Shown: positions 12,203 through 24,345 of the stretch, in pieces
Numbering within the stretch: position 1 is the stretch's first letter
Layout of the letters: each line of letters starts with the position of its first letter
Assembly: GCA_024704765.1 (NCBI GenBank)
Contig: JAKMXF010000363.1
Location: forward strand, 102,706 to 166,705
Direction of reading: 5' to 3'
DNA length: 64,000 bases
Source: Oopsacas minuta
Taxonomy: Eukaryota > Porifera > Hexactinellida > Lyssacinosida > Leucopsacidae
Position numbers and translations under genes: made by a program
The notes under the pieces: generated by a model
What the model was told of the DNA's origin: nothing
Database searches by the model: none
Seen by the model: the letters and a program-made list of their open reading frames with translations, nothing else

Positions 12203-12849
12203 ATTGCATACAAGATCATTTCCACAATGACACCATGGTTCTTCAGGAGAAGTTCTCGTTGTTGTTGAGGAGGTAGAGCAGCAGAGGTTTGACAGTCGTG
12301 GTAAGTTCGGATCTAGAACGGGAAATGATTTATTATCAGTTTGTAGTCCAGTCTAATGGAAATTGCTACTTCACAGATGTCGCACTAAATCGACATTCCA
12401 TCCCGCTTTTTCTTCGCTCTGGTTGGCAAATAAGTTTATGTGAAATACTCCCACTACCAATCCCACTAATAACTACTGCAAGGATCATTAGTTGTTAGAT
12501 CCATTGCTGGTTGGTTGTACCCAGTGTTCGCCCTAAGCCAGTGGTCGGCAATTAGAGGTAAATTACACCATTGGGGGTAACGAGACTAATCCGGAATAAA
12601 ATAGTATGAACGAAACATCATGCCTAGAAATGAGTGCAACTAATTCAAAATTTCCGTAATTAATATTATAATAATAGTAAACAATAAATTTAGCAATTCG
12701 TGTGTATTGATATATCTTGCTCAATTTACTTTTAGTCTCTTTCTGCAGCATTATACATTCTAGAAAGCGTGTATTCAAAGACGAATTCTTGGAGTATGGC
12801 TTCATAGCAACAACCGATAAAGGAGTCATAAAGCCGTAGTGCGTCTTCT

Positions 12850-13740
12850 GTCTGGCTGTGCTGTGTCCGGAGTCCCTCAAATCATCTCAGCTTCAGAAGC
12901 ATCTGCGCAACAAACACCCAGAACTAGCGGACATGCCAAAGAAATTTTTTGCCCATAAGAGAAGACAAGCGAAGAAACAGAGGCTGGATCTTATGGCAAA
13001 AGTGACATTTGATCAGCAGGACTCCTTAAGAGCAAGCTTGGAAGTCGCATGGCTTATAGCTCGTGCAAAAAAGCCGCACAACATTGGTGAGGAACTAATC
13101 AAGCCGGCTGCAACAAGGATGACAGAGATTATGTGAGGAAGGAGCAAGCAGTGAAACTTGGAACGGTTCCATTGTGAGCAAAAACGGTTTCGAAGAGATT
13201 GGACGTGTTGGCACAGAACATCACGAACAGCTGATTATTTCCATAAAGAAGAGTCGACAGTTCGCAATACATTTGGACGAAACTACGGACGTCGGGAGCG
13301 ATCCCCAGCTCATGGTATACGTCAGATATCGAGACTAATGCAGCCCGCTGGATACTACAACCCGTGGTGTCAACATTTTCAACATGATTGACAATTTTTT
13401 TACATCGCCAGATGTTGATTTGCACTGGGCTGATTGCATTGCAGTTTCAACCGACGGAGCTCCAGCCATGGTTGGGATAACAGGGGATTTGTCGCCCTAG
13501 TGAAGAGAGAAACCCAAGAATCATAACTACACATTGCATGATTCACCGACAAGCATTGGTTGTGAACGCATTGGACCCTGATTTGGAACAATTAATGAAA
13601 ATGTGATCAAGATCATCAACTTGTTTCAAGAGTTTGCAGGATCTAAAATTTGGAACCATTTTAAGCGCTCGGTATGTGGGAAATTAGCTGAGTGTAATTC
13701 CTGTAAAAAGGTACTTAAATGCGAAGGGGGATCAACAAAG
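12850..13740 (+). pseudogene. hAT transposase pseudogene (ZBED5/FAM200-like)
   Basis: A BED-type zinc finger opens the frame (C-VFC, then HLRNKHPE near 12,900). It is followed by ASLEVAWLIARAKKPHNIG and EELIKPAATRMTEIM, the conserved block of ZBED5/FAM200-type hAT transposases. In other frames the sequence continues with FAIHLDETTDVGSDPQLMVY (catalytic Asp region, near 13,260-13,320) and AVSTDGAPAMVG (near 13,445), then CMIHRQALVV (near 13,540). Frameshifts at about 13,135 and a stop at about 13,335 show it is dead. Confidence 0.82.
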
Positions 13741-13944
13741 GGGCTACACAANACTATCTAATATTGTCAAATAAACTGCTTTTAAGTGGTATGAGCCCAT
13801 GGCATTTTCCAATGTTTGAACAACTAGAATTATTTTGATTCTCAAGTAAATATCTAGTAACTATGAAAAACTAGTGATTAGTGTGCAAGAGATTGTATCT
13901 AAGTAACAATATATTGGTTTCGTATTCTATTATCAAGTTGTGAA

Positions 13945-14760
13945 ATGGATTATCACCATGTTTCTTTCTCCAACAATTTTCAGCGAGGTATGCATCCAGG
14001 AGCTCGAGGTTGGCGGTCATGGAATTTCTCATCTATTTTTGGCTTGACTCCAAGTGCTTTCTATTGTTTGTGTGTGAATCTCTGTTCCAGGGACCACAAA
14101 CTGGATACTGTGATTAACAGTCAAATGGGTGAACGTAGCTGGTGGAATAAGATTGTATGAAGCCCATTCATCGCTTAGAATAATAGTACCCGGTTTGATA
14201 TATTATTCTATAATGGGAATCAGTGTAGATGCTGATCTATCTTCAACTGTGACCATGAAAGCTTCTTTGGTCACTCTATCAATCCCACCAAACACCCATT
14301 TTCCTGATAGTTGCCTTCCTCGAGGTACTTTCTTTTCCCAAATTTGCTTTCATCAATCTCAACGATGTGCCCATGCCCTCCGATTGGTTCGGGATTAGAG
14401 AGGTACTTCTCCACACAGATATCCCTCAAGAAATTTTTCCAATCCGTGATGGTGTTTGGAGACCACTTAAGATTCAGGGTTAAGAAATATGTACTTTGTA
14501 GTCCTTCTGCCCAAAAATACAAAAATTCCACCAACTGAGTAAGAGTAATATTGGATCCCTCAAAGAATGATCCTACTCGTAGGGATGCAAATTTCTTGCA
14601 ACCCTTTTCAGGACATCTCCAACCTCTCCCTTCGTGCGCTTTAGAAAATACGCCTTCCGACATGTTTGCCCCGCATTTACATCTCAACCTCTTCGTAATA
14701 ATCCGTGAACCCTTAACCAATCGATACAAATGTCACGATTGATGGTTATCCCTAAGAATA
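13945..14760 (-). pseudogene. Merlin (IS1016-type) transposase pseudogene
   Basis: A minus-strand frame of about 150 residues (14,729-14,271) has a cysteine pair region (CKCGANM, RCPEKGCKKFASLRVGSFFE), a LTQLVEFLYFWAEG helix, and VEIDESKFGKRKY with the first catalytic Asp. After a one-base frame change near 14,280 it continues with DRVTKEAFMVTVEDRSAST, an in-frame TAA, IKPGTIILSDEWASYN (second Asp) and HTQTIESTWSQAK (catalytic Glu). That order and spacing is the Merlin/IS1595-like DDE family. A frameshift plus a stop make it inactive. Confidence 0.85.
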
Positions 14761-16500
14761 ATTCCTTCAATCCAATCTCATCGACGAACGGAAAAGATGT
14801 AGGCATCATTACAGGTCTAAATACGCGAGTAACCATGAAAAATTGCGACAATCGTGAAAAATATGAGTTTGAAATGATATGTAGATGTATTTCTGATATC
14901 GAAATAAATTGTTTATATTTATAGAGATTGCTTAGATATCTACTTGGAGATGATCCACACTATTGATTGGTTTTTATCACTCAGATAGAAAAATCAATTG
15001 TTACTTTTCCAACCATGAAACAGCCATAATACATCAACATTCAAGAAAAAGCATACACAATCCATTTAATAATGTTAAAAACTATACAAATGCAAATAAT
15101 TCGCATGATGAATAATATAATTCATCAACAGTCCATTATAACTCATTGTTTTTATGATGTTATGAGTTTGTTCCAACACGCATGACAGATAACCATCTCT
15201 AACTTGTAAAGGAATACTTAGAATATGCTAAAAGCGGTTCAATTGTATTTAATATAATTCACTGAAGGGTATATTCATTCATTCATATAGGTTCTTTGTC
15301 TTTCTTATAGATTATAATATTGAATCTAACCTTTTGTATTGCTCTTTATTTTGAAACATGACTAAGTCAGAAAATTATCCATTACTCTAATATCAAACAG
15401 CCGTAAAACCAGGTACGTGAAAGCCTCCTTGTCCTTCAGTTCAGGAGATCCAGTAGCAAGCAAGCCCCCTGAAGTGTAAGACGCAGAGGCTTTAACGGAT
15501 TTTGTTATAAGGCTGCTTGTTGCTGGAGTAATGAATAATTTTCGGCCTTATTACAGTTTCCTTAATATGGGAATTTTGCTCGAATTTTCGGCCTTAGCCA
15601 GTGAACCCAATACTTTATTTTACCAATACAATTTGAATTGATTCACAAAGAAACTCTTGCATTAGTTATTTAAAAAGTTACTAGATTGAGTATCCCACAA
15701 CCCAATGCAAAAATAAAGTCATTAGTTTTTACAAGTTCCTCAATCAATTCCAGAAAAACAACCAAAAAATATACATACCATGAAATAAAGTTTCAGGCAA
15801 ATCGGTTGTAATAGAAGTTTCATGCAAGTGCAAAAGGTGTCCTGTGTCATAGTATGATTTAATTAATTTCTAAAATTTCATTGAAAGCTTTGTTTTAAGC
15901 TCACCCTATGCATGCAACAATATTTATGTGCAACATTTTTGCATGCAACTATTAATACACACGCTGCAAAAATTTTGGTGTATACCATCCCATAATACAC
16001 GGTACAACATAGTTGCATTGTGTATAGGGGCTTTACATTAATCAAACGAAAAAGAATCGCTGGAGATTATTAGAAGATGTGATACCGATGAATAGAACTA
16101 ACAACCGTCTCCATTTAAAGTTCAAGTAGTTACTAAATAATCTCTTGATATGTAGCTAATTAACTTAATATCATTATTGCAGATTGTATGTTTACTAAAT
16201 ATGTCTATTTACTTGCAGATTTAAGAGATTGATTAATAGGTAACACAAATTACTTAGACATTGGAATGCTAATTAGGTATGTTGTAGTATTGTATGCACA
16301 CTATTATGCTATTTGCAATACTATTATAGAAATATATTTGGCTTCAATGAAGTTGCAACTTTCCCCATAGACTTTGGCTTATAAGCTAGAATTGCTGTTA
16401 CCTTTTTGTTTCTTGACCTATTTTAGAAATCTCTAGTTCAATCTTCATCTCTCAACATGTTCTATAACGGCTCATATAGCGATTTTTACCATCTTGCAAA
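14761..16500. other. Non-coding stretch with a dispersed repeat
   Basis: No gene seen. Around 15,905-16,035 there are repeated TGCAACA/TGTTGCA motifs ending in TTGCATTGTGTATAGGGGCT. A related end occurs at about 29,430-29,455 and 11,940, so this is probably a dispersed non-autonomous element. Confidence 0.4.
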
Positions 16501-16511
16501 AAGTTAGGAGT

Positions 16512-17290
16512 CTAACATTCTAAAATTGTACCTTGAATCCTTTGAAGCTTTTGAATCTCAGAGCCACTAGTTAAAAAATGAATAGAATTACAGTAATCTA
16601 ATTTACAAGTGATAAATGCGGGAATTAAGCGTCCCAGATTCTTCTTGTCCAAGTATTTACGTATGTTTCTAATATTCCTGAGGGAAATTGACACATTGGA
16701 GCAGACATTTCTGACATGCTTCTTCAAGTTAAGATTAGAATCCAGGACGACGCCTAGGTCTCTAACAGAATCAACTGGTTGGATGTGGTGGCCATCAATA
16801 CATAAATCCAGCTTTGAGATATTTTGCGTAAATTTCGAAGAAAGTAGATATACAGCTTGTTTTATCCGAATTACATCTTAACATATTCATTTTAACAGAT
16901 GAAGATATCAATAAAGCATACATCTAGACATTTAAGTTCTAAACTGAAAGGACTGTGTCTGAGTGTGATATATATTTGAGTGTCATCAGCCTAAATCACG
17001 ATATCAAAATGACGAAGGTGTGCAATTTCTTGTATGGGTGAAATATATAATTTAAAGAGAAGTGGACCAAGTATAGATCCCTAGGAACACCCCAAGAGAT
17101 AGCATAGGGCTCTGAATAAAATTTAGAAATAGGACCAGTTTGTGTGCGATCAGTTAAGTATGATCTAATCAAGCCTAATACGGAATCACAAAACCCAAAT
17201 ATATCTCGAAGTCTTGCAATCAAAAATTTACGATCAATAATATCAAAAGCACTTGTTAAGTCAAGCAAGCTAAAGTTGTATTTTTGGCTG
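16512..17290 (-). pseudogene. LINE reverse transcriptase fragment (CR1/L2-like)
   Basis: Two minus-strand pieces read as parts of a non-LTR reverse transcriptase. The piece at 17,268-16,996 has MLDLTSAFDIIDRKFLIARL (palm motif A region) and a degraded GVPQGS (GVPRDL). The piece at 16,727-16,512 has KKHVRNVCSNVSISLRNIRN and LDYCNSIHFL, the conserved C-terminal thumb region of CR1/L2 elements. VRDLGVVLDSNLN precedes it. The YxDD catalytic box is not intact between them. Confidence 0.78.
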
Positions 17291-17367
17291 ACTAGATCAA
17301 AAGATTAATTTTCTACTATTCGAACAGTTAATAATTCATTATGTCTGATTGAATCATTCAACAGATA

Positions 17368-17527
17368 CAGTGAAAGACACTTAATCGGGAGACGGATAAA
17401 CGTGAGACGCACTTAATCGGAACAAATCCATATCTAACAATAGAAATTTCATCGGATAATCGGGACATTCGGTTATTCGTGACAAAATTCCGACTTCGAT
17501 GACGTCCCGATTAAGTGGCTTCCACTG
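17368..17527. mobile_element. Short MITE with 24-base inverted ends
   Basis: Ends CAGTGAAAGACACTTAATCG and the complement of CGATTAAGTGGCTTCCACTG enclose 160 bases. The left flank is TA and the right is TG. It resembles pogo/Tigger-type MITEs that also begin CAGTG. It has no coding capacity. Confidence 0.75.
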
Positions 17528-18097
17528 TGCTTCATATATTTTTGATTTATCCACAAGTATATGCTTCTATATTTTGCCTCAAAATTCTGGAGTGTACAAG
17601 TCCCGATAAAAGAGTTTGCAACGTATAATCGGAGTTTTGTTGCACTTTACTTCTCGTTCACTCTATCTGCAATCTATAGTCTTGCCTGTTAATGTGAATT
17701 GCACCTAATCCAAGCGCTTTCTATGTTTTCTAATGAATTCATAGACTGGAGATACAAATTTCCCCAAATACATTCATTGATTTTTGTTGAAATGTAAAAT
17801 CTTTGCTCGTTTTCGAAAGTAGATTAAGTCTATGGTGGAATTTGTCTGTATGTATGCCCAAGAATATTTTGCTATTTCAATCAGTTAGATACTAGTCTGA
17901 AACTTTAGGTAAACGTACGACTATGCTAATACCATTTCTTTAAGACCTTAATTTTCTGGAATACAATATGAGCACCGATCGTGCATTAGTTTGAATACAT
18001 TAGGGTCTTTGCAACACTTGATTTGACGATTGTATATTGTCGCTACTTATTTTCCTTTCTCGACAAAATTTGAAATTTCATCAAATTCCAGGTTATA
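17528..18097. other. Non-coding stretch
   Basis: I see nothing that looks like a gene or a repeat here. Confidence 0.4.
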
Positions 18098-19072
18098 CGA
18101 GGGGTACTCAATAACCTTTGAGCCTAAGAATCAAAAAGCATCAATCTGTATATTTATTTTTACTACAATTATTCGAAATAGCATCACTTAGCTTGAATAC
18201 ACTTGTTCATTCGTTTAAACCAAGCTTGAATAGCTTCTTCAAATTCATTTTCGTTGATGTCTTCGATCACATCTTTGAGGGACCCCCCAAGATCAGAATT
18301 CGATGAAAGATTTCTGCCTCTAAGGTATTTTTTATTCTATGAAAGAGCCAGAAGTCGTAGGGTGCTGGATCTGGAGAATGAGGGGGGGGGTAGCAAAATA
18401 TGTAGTCCTGATTCTTCAATGAATTGTCTTGTCATTTTTGATGTATGAGAATTGGCATTATCGTAGCGCAAAAAAGTTCCCCTTAATCCTGTGCAGGACG
18501 CTGTAAATTTATTGCTTTTATGACTAGAGGCAAACAACTCCCGTATACCAGGTTGAATTAATTGTCTTACCGGGTTCCAGAGATACAACAGTTTTGCATA
18601 AATTTTTTCCTGATATACTGAGTTCTGCGAACCTTTGTTGGGGGACTTTCTCCAATTTCACATCATTGACGGCTCTGCTCCTTTGTTTCTGGATCATAGT
18701 GAAAGATCCATGTTTCATCACCAGTTATTATCTTGGAAACATCTCTACTGTTGTCATTGTTGAATTTTGTAAGCATTTCATGGCACCATTTCACTTGATT
18801 CTGCTTCTGCTCAGGATGAAGTTGATGTGGGATCCAGCGGGCGGCACAAAGTTTACGTCGCTGAAGGGATTGGCGTACAACGGTGTGTACTGCTCCGGAT
18901 GAAATGCCAATTTCGTACGGAAACCTCTCATATGTTCTGCTATCACCATGTCCTCAATTGACTCAACAACTCCCTCTGTAACAGCGTATGGGGGTGGTCC
19001 AGGGTGGAGTTGGTCTTCAAGATGAAAATTCCCACTTAAATTCTCTGTACCATCTTTTCACTGTTTCCGCTG
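18098..19072 (-). mobile_element. Mariner element, C-terminal part (interrupted)
   Basis: The left end carries a terminal-repeat-like ACGAGGGGTACTCAATAACC. The minus strand encodes most of a mariner transposase in shifting frames: HPEQKQNQVKW-like and ITGDETWIFHYDPETK-like residues near 18,700-18,820, YDNANSHTSKMTRQF (second Asp, near 18,460) and PHSPDPAPYDFWLFHRIKN (third Asp region, near 18,350). The N-terminal part lies beyond the Transib insertion, at 22,184-22,380 (SRRDIHAIVLFQFQLLETIK). Several stops are present. Confidence 0.82.
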
Positions 19073-22000
19073 CACAGTGTGGCAAAATGGCCATAATGGG
19101 GAAATAGGTAAATGAATCTGGAATATCACCACAATTATACTTACATATACTAAATCGACACTGTAGATTTCAAAAATACTAATGATTTTTAGTAGCACGA
19201 CTGTAAACCTAGTTATGACGTAGTTACTGACATTTTCTAATTTTAACACTTGTGGTTCATTAGTGAGGATATTGTGTAGTTGATAATACATGCATGTCAT
19301 GGTCCCTATTCTGCTATTTGATAATGTACAATTTAAAGACCCTTAAATATGTATGACTATTGGATATACCTATTATCATAAATCATCTGATAGTATGCTA
19401 TTATATAATATTTCTTGGAGGCTATTTGCAACGTCTCTTTTCTTCTTTGCGTGCTTCAAACGATTCTGTACTAAGATGGGGTCACTACAACATAACAACC
19501 TGACTAAAATATCTCTAACATTATCTGTGAAAGAAGTTTTTCTTGCAAGATTCTCCCGATACCGCCTTACAAATTTATTGCAGGATTCTAAACATTCCTC
19601 AGAGAGATTCTGTAATCCCTTACCATTATTGTAAGCACCTATTAACTAAAACGAATGGACAAGTAACTTGTGCAAAGATGGAGTGATGCTTGCCCATGGG
19701 TACCCTACTAGAATAAATTCGTACGTTTCTTTGCACAATTCTTACATTTTGTCATAGTTAATCGAGTCACCACTGTTGACGAGTCTTAACAAAGCAAATA
19801 GATTTGTCTGGATCTTCAATAATAATATTTTATCTGAAGGATTAATGGAAGAAGTGGCCCACATCAAAAAGTCTCTCTTATTTAAAAAGCAGTCTCGCGC
19901 AATGTTACCAGTGGTTGAAATGCCGCCCTGGCTTGAAGGGATATCGACACTGAAGTTACATCATTCCTGGAGTATAGTTCGAACCCATTACATGGAAGAA
20001 TTTACTTTCGAGTTTGATGGCACCCATACCTTGTGTCCTGCATCAAGATGGGATATCAACAGCATGAACCAGCTAAGTACACAAAGGTAAGCATCCAAAG
20101 GAGACGCAGCTATAATAGCGATGTTAGAAGTTGGTTGATGCGTAATACCAACATGTTGATTTGATGGGAGTTTCAAGTAATCTTCTTCATCAACCTCTTC
20201 AAAAAGCTGCCGAGCGTCGCTAATTAATCAGTTAATAGGGAAACCAGAATGGGCCCATTCTAAACTTTTAATTTGGCTATCCGTTGCAGTACACAGATGA
20301 CAAGAAGCCCCACCAGCTCCATCCAGCAATCCTGCCATCTTGGTATCAAAAAGGGAACGGACTATCTCGACCTGTGCAAGGCCTCCAATAAGAGATAACC
20401 CATCCTGTATGATATGGTCTGTTTAGGGATTGACTATTGTATTCATGATAAGCTTTACACTAGAATAATCTTCTTTCAAAGCTATCAGTGCTACTGGCCT
20501 AAAGCAGAATGGAGAGTTGGGTGAGCTGTTATAGAACACGTCATTTCCAAGTGTGTCTGTAATTGATGTTACTTTGAATCCGAACAAAATGAAAGTTTTT
20601 GCGCTTAATATAGAATTGTTGCTTTGTTGGTTATAGGTTTGATGGCAACCGGAGCCATCCAATCCATCAGATATCTTAATTTTGAGTGGGTAGTGTGAAT
20701 CAGGAACTGGGTCTAATGTTGAAAGCAAGCGTTGAATGGTCAGACTAAGGATGGAATGATAAGAGACGCAAGTACCAATTGACAATGCTTCGGGGTCTCT
20801 AACTATTTCCATTTCATATGTTAGGCTTATTTCCCTACGATATTGCGAGACAAGCTTATAGGAAGGAAGCTTAACATCACCTTTGAGAATTCTTTTCAGA
20901 TTCGTGTATTTACTCGCACCAAATTCTAAGCTGTCCAATATGTAAGCACATTTAGAGATTTGTACTTTGTTCAATCACCGCTAAAAGATCCCTTATCAAT
21001 TATTTCTCTGCACATATCTGAAGTATCACGATCATAGGATTTATTTGAGACTGATTCTAAAGCTAGAGCGAGTAGTTGTTTAGGCTCAATCTTTTCTCTC
21101 TGCTAGAATTGCACATGCTCTAAAGGAACACCAAGTCTCGATCTGAAAGTCTTCATGTGACATTCGAGAATATGCTTCCGAGATTCAGTTACAATCTGTT
21201 ATGAAAAGTTTCGATTTTCAGAATCAGTGACTAAAGATGAAAATTCAGGATCAAGCGATATTCGCTTTCTCGGATTGGATATTGTTAGATGGGTAGAGTG
21301 GAAAATCATATTACCCATGTTTCAAGATCCTTCCTACGGTAAGCCTCTCTAGATGTTAGAAGTGATTTAAATTTGAATTGGAGAGTAGCAGTTTCTTCAT
21401 CGGACAAGTGGTTGTTCTCAATAAGTTTCCTAACAGAGACTGTAACACTTCTTCCATTCGAAATATACAAACTATATGCCTCATTGTTCGTGATTAGTAC
21501 AGACATGATCCGAAAAAGGGCTACTTTAACATAGAAACAGTACGATATATGGTTGTAGAGTATCGGAATAACTAATAACCAGCAAAATGTAGAATTTTAC
21601 TGAAAAATTTCAAAAGTATGGGAAATATATTTTTCGGATTTTTGTCCGGTCCGGACAATGAATGAGGTCATAAATTTTTGGGCAGCTTTTGGCAAGCCTG
21701 GAAAGTGATTAAATAGTTGACTAAATATTATAACATTACGTATATATTAATAACGTTTTGTCAAATTTTGTCAAACAAGAGATGCTACACTTCAATCAAT
21801 GAGAAAAAATTCCAAATTATAACTTTGGGAGGGCCAAACTAGACACCTGGAAAAAAGTACAAATGAATATCTGGACTAACCTATCAATGATTAAATTGTT
21901 GTTATAATATAGATTTATTATCAGAAGATGTTTTTCACTCTTATGTTTAGTATTTACATCAGTTATGATTACATACATTAGGGCATAGGAATTTGCGGTT

Positions 22001-22178
22001 TGAAAATATATATATCTATTATTAGAAACACATAACAAAGTTGTGCGTAGTTAGAATTCCTAACTGCTTCTAATGCTGGCAATGACACTTTCGTACTAAT
22101 TGAACTATGGAGAATTCGAAGAATGCATTGAAATGTGTTTTTTAAAATATGCCTATTTCCCCATATTGCCACACTGTG
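19073..22178. mobile_element. Transib (RAG1-family) transposon, 3.1 kb
   Basis: The ends are CACAGTGTGGCAA on the left and its reverse complement on the right, flanked by a perfect 5-base target duplication CGCTG (19,068-19,072 and 22,179-22,183). Ends starting CAC, a 5-base GC-rich duplication and a RAG1-like transposase are the hallmarks of Transib, the superfamily from which V(D)J recombinase descends. The heptamer CACAGTG equals the vertebrate recombination-signal heptamer. It is inserted in a mariner transposase. No RAG2/Kelch-like gene is visible inside. Confidence 0.88.
19420..21510 (-). pseudogene. Transib/RAG1-like transposase pseudogene
   Basis: A minus-strand frame of about 700 codons is broken by stops. 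It starts near 21,506 (MSVLITNNEAYSLYISNG) and shows SRKHILECHMKTFRSRLG near 21,180. The longest open part (20,974-20,423) holds KISDGLDGSGCHQTYNQ (first catalytic Asp region, as in Transib and RAG1), then NSPFCFRPVALIALKED. Downstream come SCHLCTATDSQ (zinc-binding Cys pair), GITHQPTSN with ASPLDAYLCVLSWF (second Asp), TTGNIARDCFLN, YPWASITPSLHKLLVHS and LSEECLESCNKFVRRYR (catalytic Glu). Stops near 21,200, 21,106, 20,977 and 19,990 make it inactive. Confidence 0.85.
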
Positions 22179-22183
22179 CGCTG

Positions 22184-22380
22184 ATACCTTGTTATTTGGA
22201 AAGGCTGGTACAGAAATTTTCGTGACATTCTTTTATTGTTTCCAAAAGTTGGAACTGAAAAAGTACTATCGCATGAATATCACGCCTTGACAACTGTTTT
22301 GAGGATTTGGTAACTAAAGAATCCAAGGATAATAAAACAATGCTATCTGAAAAGTATACCAGATAAAGGTACAAGATTTT
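22184..22380 (-). pseudogene. Mariner transposase N-terminal fragment
   Basis: On the minus strand QLSRRDIHAIVLFQFQLLET and IKECHENFCTSL form the N-terminal helix-turn-helix of a mariner transposase. This piece continues, after removal of the Transib insertion, into the C-terminal part at 18.1-19.07 kb. I do not see the expected right terminal repeat, so the end is lost or diverged. Confidence 0.75.
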
Positions 22381-24130
22381 CAGCGAAGTATATTCATCCC
22401 ATGTTTATTCGAAACAAGTAATGGTTTACTTATATAAGAGCTCGCAACATAGTCAGGCTCAAAACTTATTGATTGCCCCTCGTAGTAAACTACTATGCTT
22501 TTACCAAGCTCGTAGTGACCAAACAGAAAGTGATCAGGTTGAGACAAGAAAAGCAAGTCCATTTAATCCAGAGTAGCTGAAAAGGTGGTCAGGTTAAAAC
22601 CAACCAGTTGTTGCCATAACAATCAAACAATACATCAATATTCCATTAACATCATCTAAAATATCAGATTGAAAAGATTCATAATTTTTGTATATACTTC
22701 AGGTTATAAGTAAATGAAATTAATTGTGCAATATTTACGAATACGTAATAATAAGATTACCTAGCAAACTTTAAGTATCTATGTGTTGAGATTCGTGAAA
22801 CAAACGAAAGCTTGTGAACAAGAGAGTTTTGTAAACCCCAAATCAAATTTGATGTAAACCTGTTGATTCTTACCATAGGTGCACTGTAGTATTTTTAATT
22901 ATCAGTAAATATGTACGAGCCAAGTGTAGAGTATCAAAGCTTTCTTCATTAAACTGTTCATGATCTACTTGGAAATTCACTTTTCAAAATTCCGTTGATT
23001 GTGTAAACCATTGTTCAAGATTCGAACTTGTCCGCAAGGCCAAAAACAACCGATCAAAAATCATCTGCTGTGAATCAGTGTACCAAATGCAAAGAGGATT
23101 TGTTTAACTGTGTAAACATATGCACTATGTGCATACAAAACTTTTGATACCTGGATATTTGAATTCCTATCTTGGTTTCCAACTTGTACATTTACTCTAT
23201 AAATAGCACAATCAGACAGGGATATTCAGTGGGGCACGAATACTTTTGATAGGGCAGTGTATAATGCTATAATACATCACTGTGTAATGAGTCTGAATGC
23301 ATAAGTCAGAGCTGAGATGAGCAATGAAATGACCATAACTATGAGTAGATTTGTGGTGAGAGGTATGATAAATAGAACCCTTGATTACACAAACTAATCG
23401 AATGATTCAAATCATAAATAGTTATAGTGAACACAGTCCCATGCTAATTCTTAACTATGCTTCAGACACCATTTCCTACTAATACAGATTTACACAATGC
23501 ATTTTCCTCCATTGCCCGGCTACCTCGCTACACACATTTGGTTAAGCATTTTGCTTGCCATTCTATCTATATTTGCCTTCAGTTAATTATCCAGTTTACA
23601 CCTAGGGTGAATGTGACATTATTTTCTTTCTCAAGCTATTTCTACCTAATATGGCCTCCCACTCACCCGTGAAACGTCTTCAAAACTCCTTGAATACGAG
23701 CAATAAGAAAAGGAAGAAAAGAAGAAGAAGAAGAAGAAGAAGAAAAAGAAAATAATCATTGCAAACAAGCTCACGCGAGACGTACGATGATATCCAAGTA
23801 GACTTCGGGAAGGAGTGGGTTCAAGACGGGCCTTTCTACCATTGAAGATGTCTGTTGCACTCGTAACGAATGGTTTAAAGTAGAAAACGAGAATATGACA
23901 TGGCATACACGAACTCCAAAGTACCAGATCATGAAAGATGTACTATCGCTTTGATTTTCCGAGCTCGTATGTCTGAGGTTGCCATCTCATCTTGAACAGA
24001 TGCTTATAAACTCAGTCAGCGTCTTTCGATCACAGATCTATTCTATTCAAAGATCATCATATCATCTCGGAGGAGCTATTTGAGGGGAGAGTGATGGCAC
24101 TGATATGCAACTTTTCACCTATAAAGTGTT
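22381..24130. other. Non-coding stretch with an AAG microsatellite
   Basis: No gene recognised. A purine run of GAA/AAG triplets lies at about 23,710-23,755. Confidence 0.45.
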
Positions 24131-24345
24131 CCCACTTCTGTAGATAAAGGGACAGTTTATATCCATTAAATGTCCCAACATCTGTAGATAATGGGACAAT
24201 ATTTAACCATTAAATGTCCCAACATCTGTAGATAAAGGGACAGTGTATATCAATTAAATGTCCCAACATCTGTAGGTAATGGGACAGTTTATATCCATTA
24301 AATGTCCCAACATCTGTAGATAAAGGGACAGTTTATATATATATG
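24131..24345. repeat. 44-base tandem repeat, locus 2
   Basis: About five copies of the same 44-base unit as at 11.29-11.51 kb (ATGTCCCAACATCTGTAGAT followed by AAGGGACAGTTTATAT). Again the array ends in a TATATA tract. The order of small variants (TAAAGGG, TAATGGG, GGTAATGGG) is similar in the two loci. Confidence 0.92.

Noticed and set aside
19073-22178. A complete RAG1-RAG2 type (ProtoRAG) transposon
   Set aside because: No Kelch-like or other second gene is visible, and the transposase motifs (YPWASITPSLHK, LSEExxE) look closer to Transib than to RAG1/ProtoRAG.
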